A DNA stretch of 64,000 nucleotides from the NCBI RefSeq assembly GCF_035046505.1, contig NC_089822.1:115771307-115835306 (forward strand). Reading direction: 5' to 3'. Shown piece by piece: positions 62,798-64,000 of this stretch. The notes under the pieces are model-generated. The model did no database searches. It had not been told where the DNA came from and saw only the letters and a list, made by a program, of their open reading frames with translations. The DNA is from Tiliqua scincoides (Eukaryota > Chordata > Lepidosauria > Squamata > Scincidae). The first letter of the stretch is position 1, and each line of letters starts with the position of its first letter. The position numbers were made by a program, and so were the translations under genes.

Positions 62798-64000
62798 TGA
62801 TAAAAATGAAATAACACCGCCATAACATGCAATTGGGCTTATAAAACAACTAAACGCGATATCCTGTTAATGCAAAAACACCAACATATACCTATCCAAG
62901 TGGCTATGGCGCATCTGAGTGGTTCTTACTGTGTTTCTAAGCCCCTAACTCCCTTGGAGCTCCAGCAGCAGACCGCCTATTGGAAAAACAGGGCAAATGC
63001 CCTGGGTGCAGAACTCACACACCTCCAGGACCATGTTGGAAGCCTTAATGAGAATCCATGTTGAAAGCCATGTTGGAAGCCTTAATGAGGTTGGAAACTG
63101 CTTCCGGATTTCCGGAAGCACAGTTTAAGTCTTTGGGGAAGCCTCAGATGGCTTCTCCTGTCGGTACTGGAGTGGCATGAGACTCTGTGGAGAACTAGGT
63201 GATTGGGAGGGTGGCTTCATGGCGCTTTGCCCCAGGACACCTTGAGGGGAGCCTCTGTGGAGCTCTGTTGCTTTAACTGGTAGTAGAGTTTTCTGAGCAT
63301 GCTCAGAAGCTGCCAAGGAAAATGTATGGAACCCTATGGAAAGTAAAACTGAACCACAGTGCATGTTTACTCATGAGTAGGCAACCATGCATTGGCCCAT
63401 TGGAAACGGCAGGCTGAGAGGAATCCAGTGCCACCGGAATTGTCCTGATCTGATGAATGCTGGCCCTAAAAAGTTTGAGAAGGAATTTCCTCTCAAGCTG
63501 ATAAATGTATTGAACCCTATGGAAAGTAAAACTGAGCTACACATTCATATTTAAGTGTGAGTAAGCAAATGTTTAATGGTTCCTTGGTGTGTTTTTTCCT
63601 GCGCTTTAAAACCAGTTTGTTTCCATAGCAATTCAATGCTATGTTCAATTCTGTTGGTTCTATCTTCTCAATATTTTCATTTGACAAGGTGTTTGTTTGT
63701 GTTTGTGCGTACTCCCTGGTAAGTGAAGTAAGGTAGGATTGCAGCCTTACACAGTTTGAGATGTGCAGGAGGGGACTGGAGACAATCCTAAGAGCCAGCA
63801 GCTGACCTTTAGGAAGTGGAATTGAGGAATTATGTGAATAAATGATGAGGCCAAACCACCTGCTGCTCAGTGCTTCTGCTGCAACTTGCCTCCCAGGTTG
63901 CTGCGCCTTGCTTGCTACCCTCTTCAGGTTCCCGTACATGCGCAGGTAACCTATCACAGTCAGCCAACTCAGAGCCCAATCCTCTGCATATCTACTTGGA
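62798..64000. other. ATP2B3: ATP2B3 intron to window end
   Basis: 63316-63575 carries internal H2 text (CCCTATGGAAAGTAAAACTG, GTTTACTCATGAGTAGGC, GGCAGGCTGAGAGGAATCC), a fourth, end-less remnant. A fold-back copy starts at 63972 and is truncated. The next ATP2B3 exon is not here. Confidence 0.6.

Noticed and set aside
63316-63575. Next ATP2B3 exon near the window end
   Set aside because: The text matches the interior of the H2 hAT-like family and encodes nothing from the expected P-domain.

Overview
This is vertebrate nuclear DNA, most likely from a squamate reptile (a lizard or close relative). The evidence is one conserved, intron-rich gene on the + strand set in a dense bed of CR1, L2 and L1 LINEs, 5S rRNA-derived SINEs, and hAT, Harbinger-like and Tigger-like DNA transposons. 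The 5S-derived SINEs and the GCAATCCTAT fold-back elements are typical of squamates. No bacterial operons, CRISPR arrays or tRNA genes were seen.

The gene is ATP2B3, encoding plasma membrane calcium-transporting ATPase 3 (PMCA3). Eleven coding exons lie between 21586 and 62126 and join in frame into the first 685 codons, about 55 percent of the usual ~1220-residue protein. They cover the N-terminus, M1-M2, the actuator domain with TGES, the phospholipid-sensitive loop with the 42-nt optional site-A exon, M3-M4 with PEGLP, the phosphorylation site DKTGT, the KGAS nucleotide-binding segment and the DPxR motif. The rest of the nucleotide-binding and hinge region, M5-M10 and the calmodulin-binding tail lie beyond the right edge. 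A possible 5' untranslated exon sits just upstream of the start-codon exon.

The left third (1-21200) has no recognisable host exon. It holds two arrays of one ~105-120 bp minisatellite (4966-5945 and 15144-15862). Between them is a nested stack: an old LINE fragment on the minus strand was entered by a hAT element (9346-14988, identical 8-bp target duplications), and that hAT was later entered by an L2 and by a nearly intact CR1. An intact relative of the same hAT lies at 62336-62789.

The introns hold further nests. A 1.25-1.6 kb hAT-like family with 8-bp duplications occurs three times, plus one internal remnant, with different cargo in each copy. An L1 with a 16-bp target duplication sits inside an LTR-like sequence that itself splits a CR1 remnant. 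A Tigger-like element was entered by CR1. Many ~90-bp fold-back elements are present, three of them in tandem at 26087-26316.

No new molecular system was found. The most interesting material is the datable transposon stratigraphy, the fold-back family with matching filled and empty sites, the split minisatellite, and the sequence similarity between the optional site-A exon and the next exon of ATP2B3.
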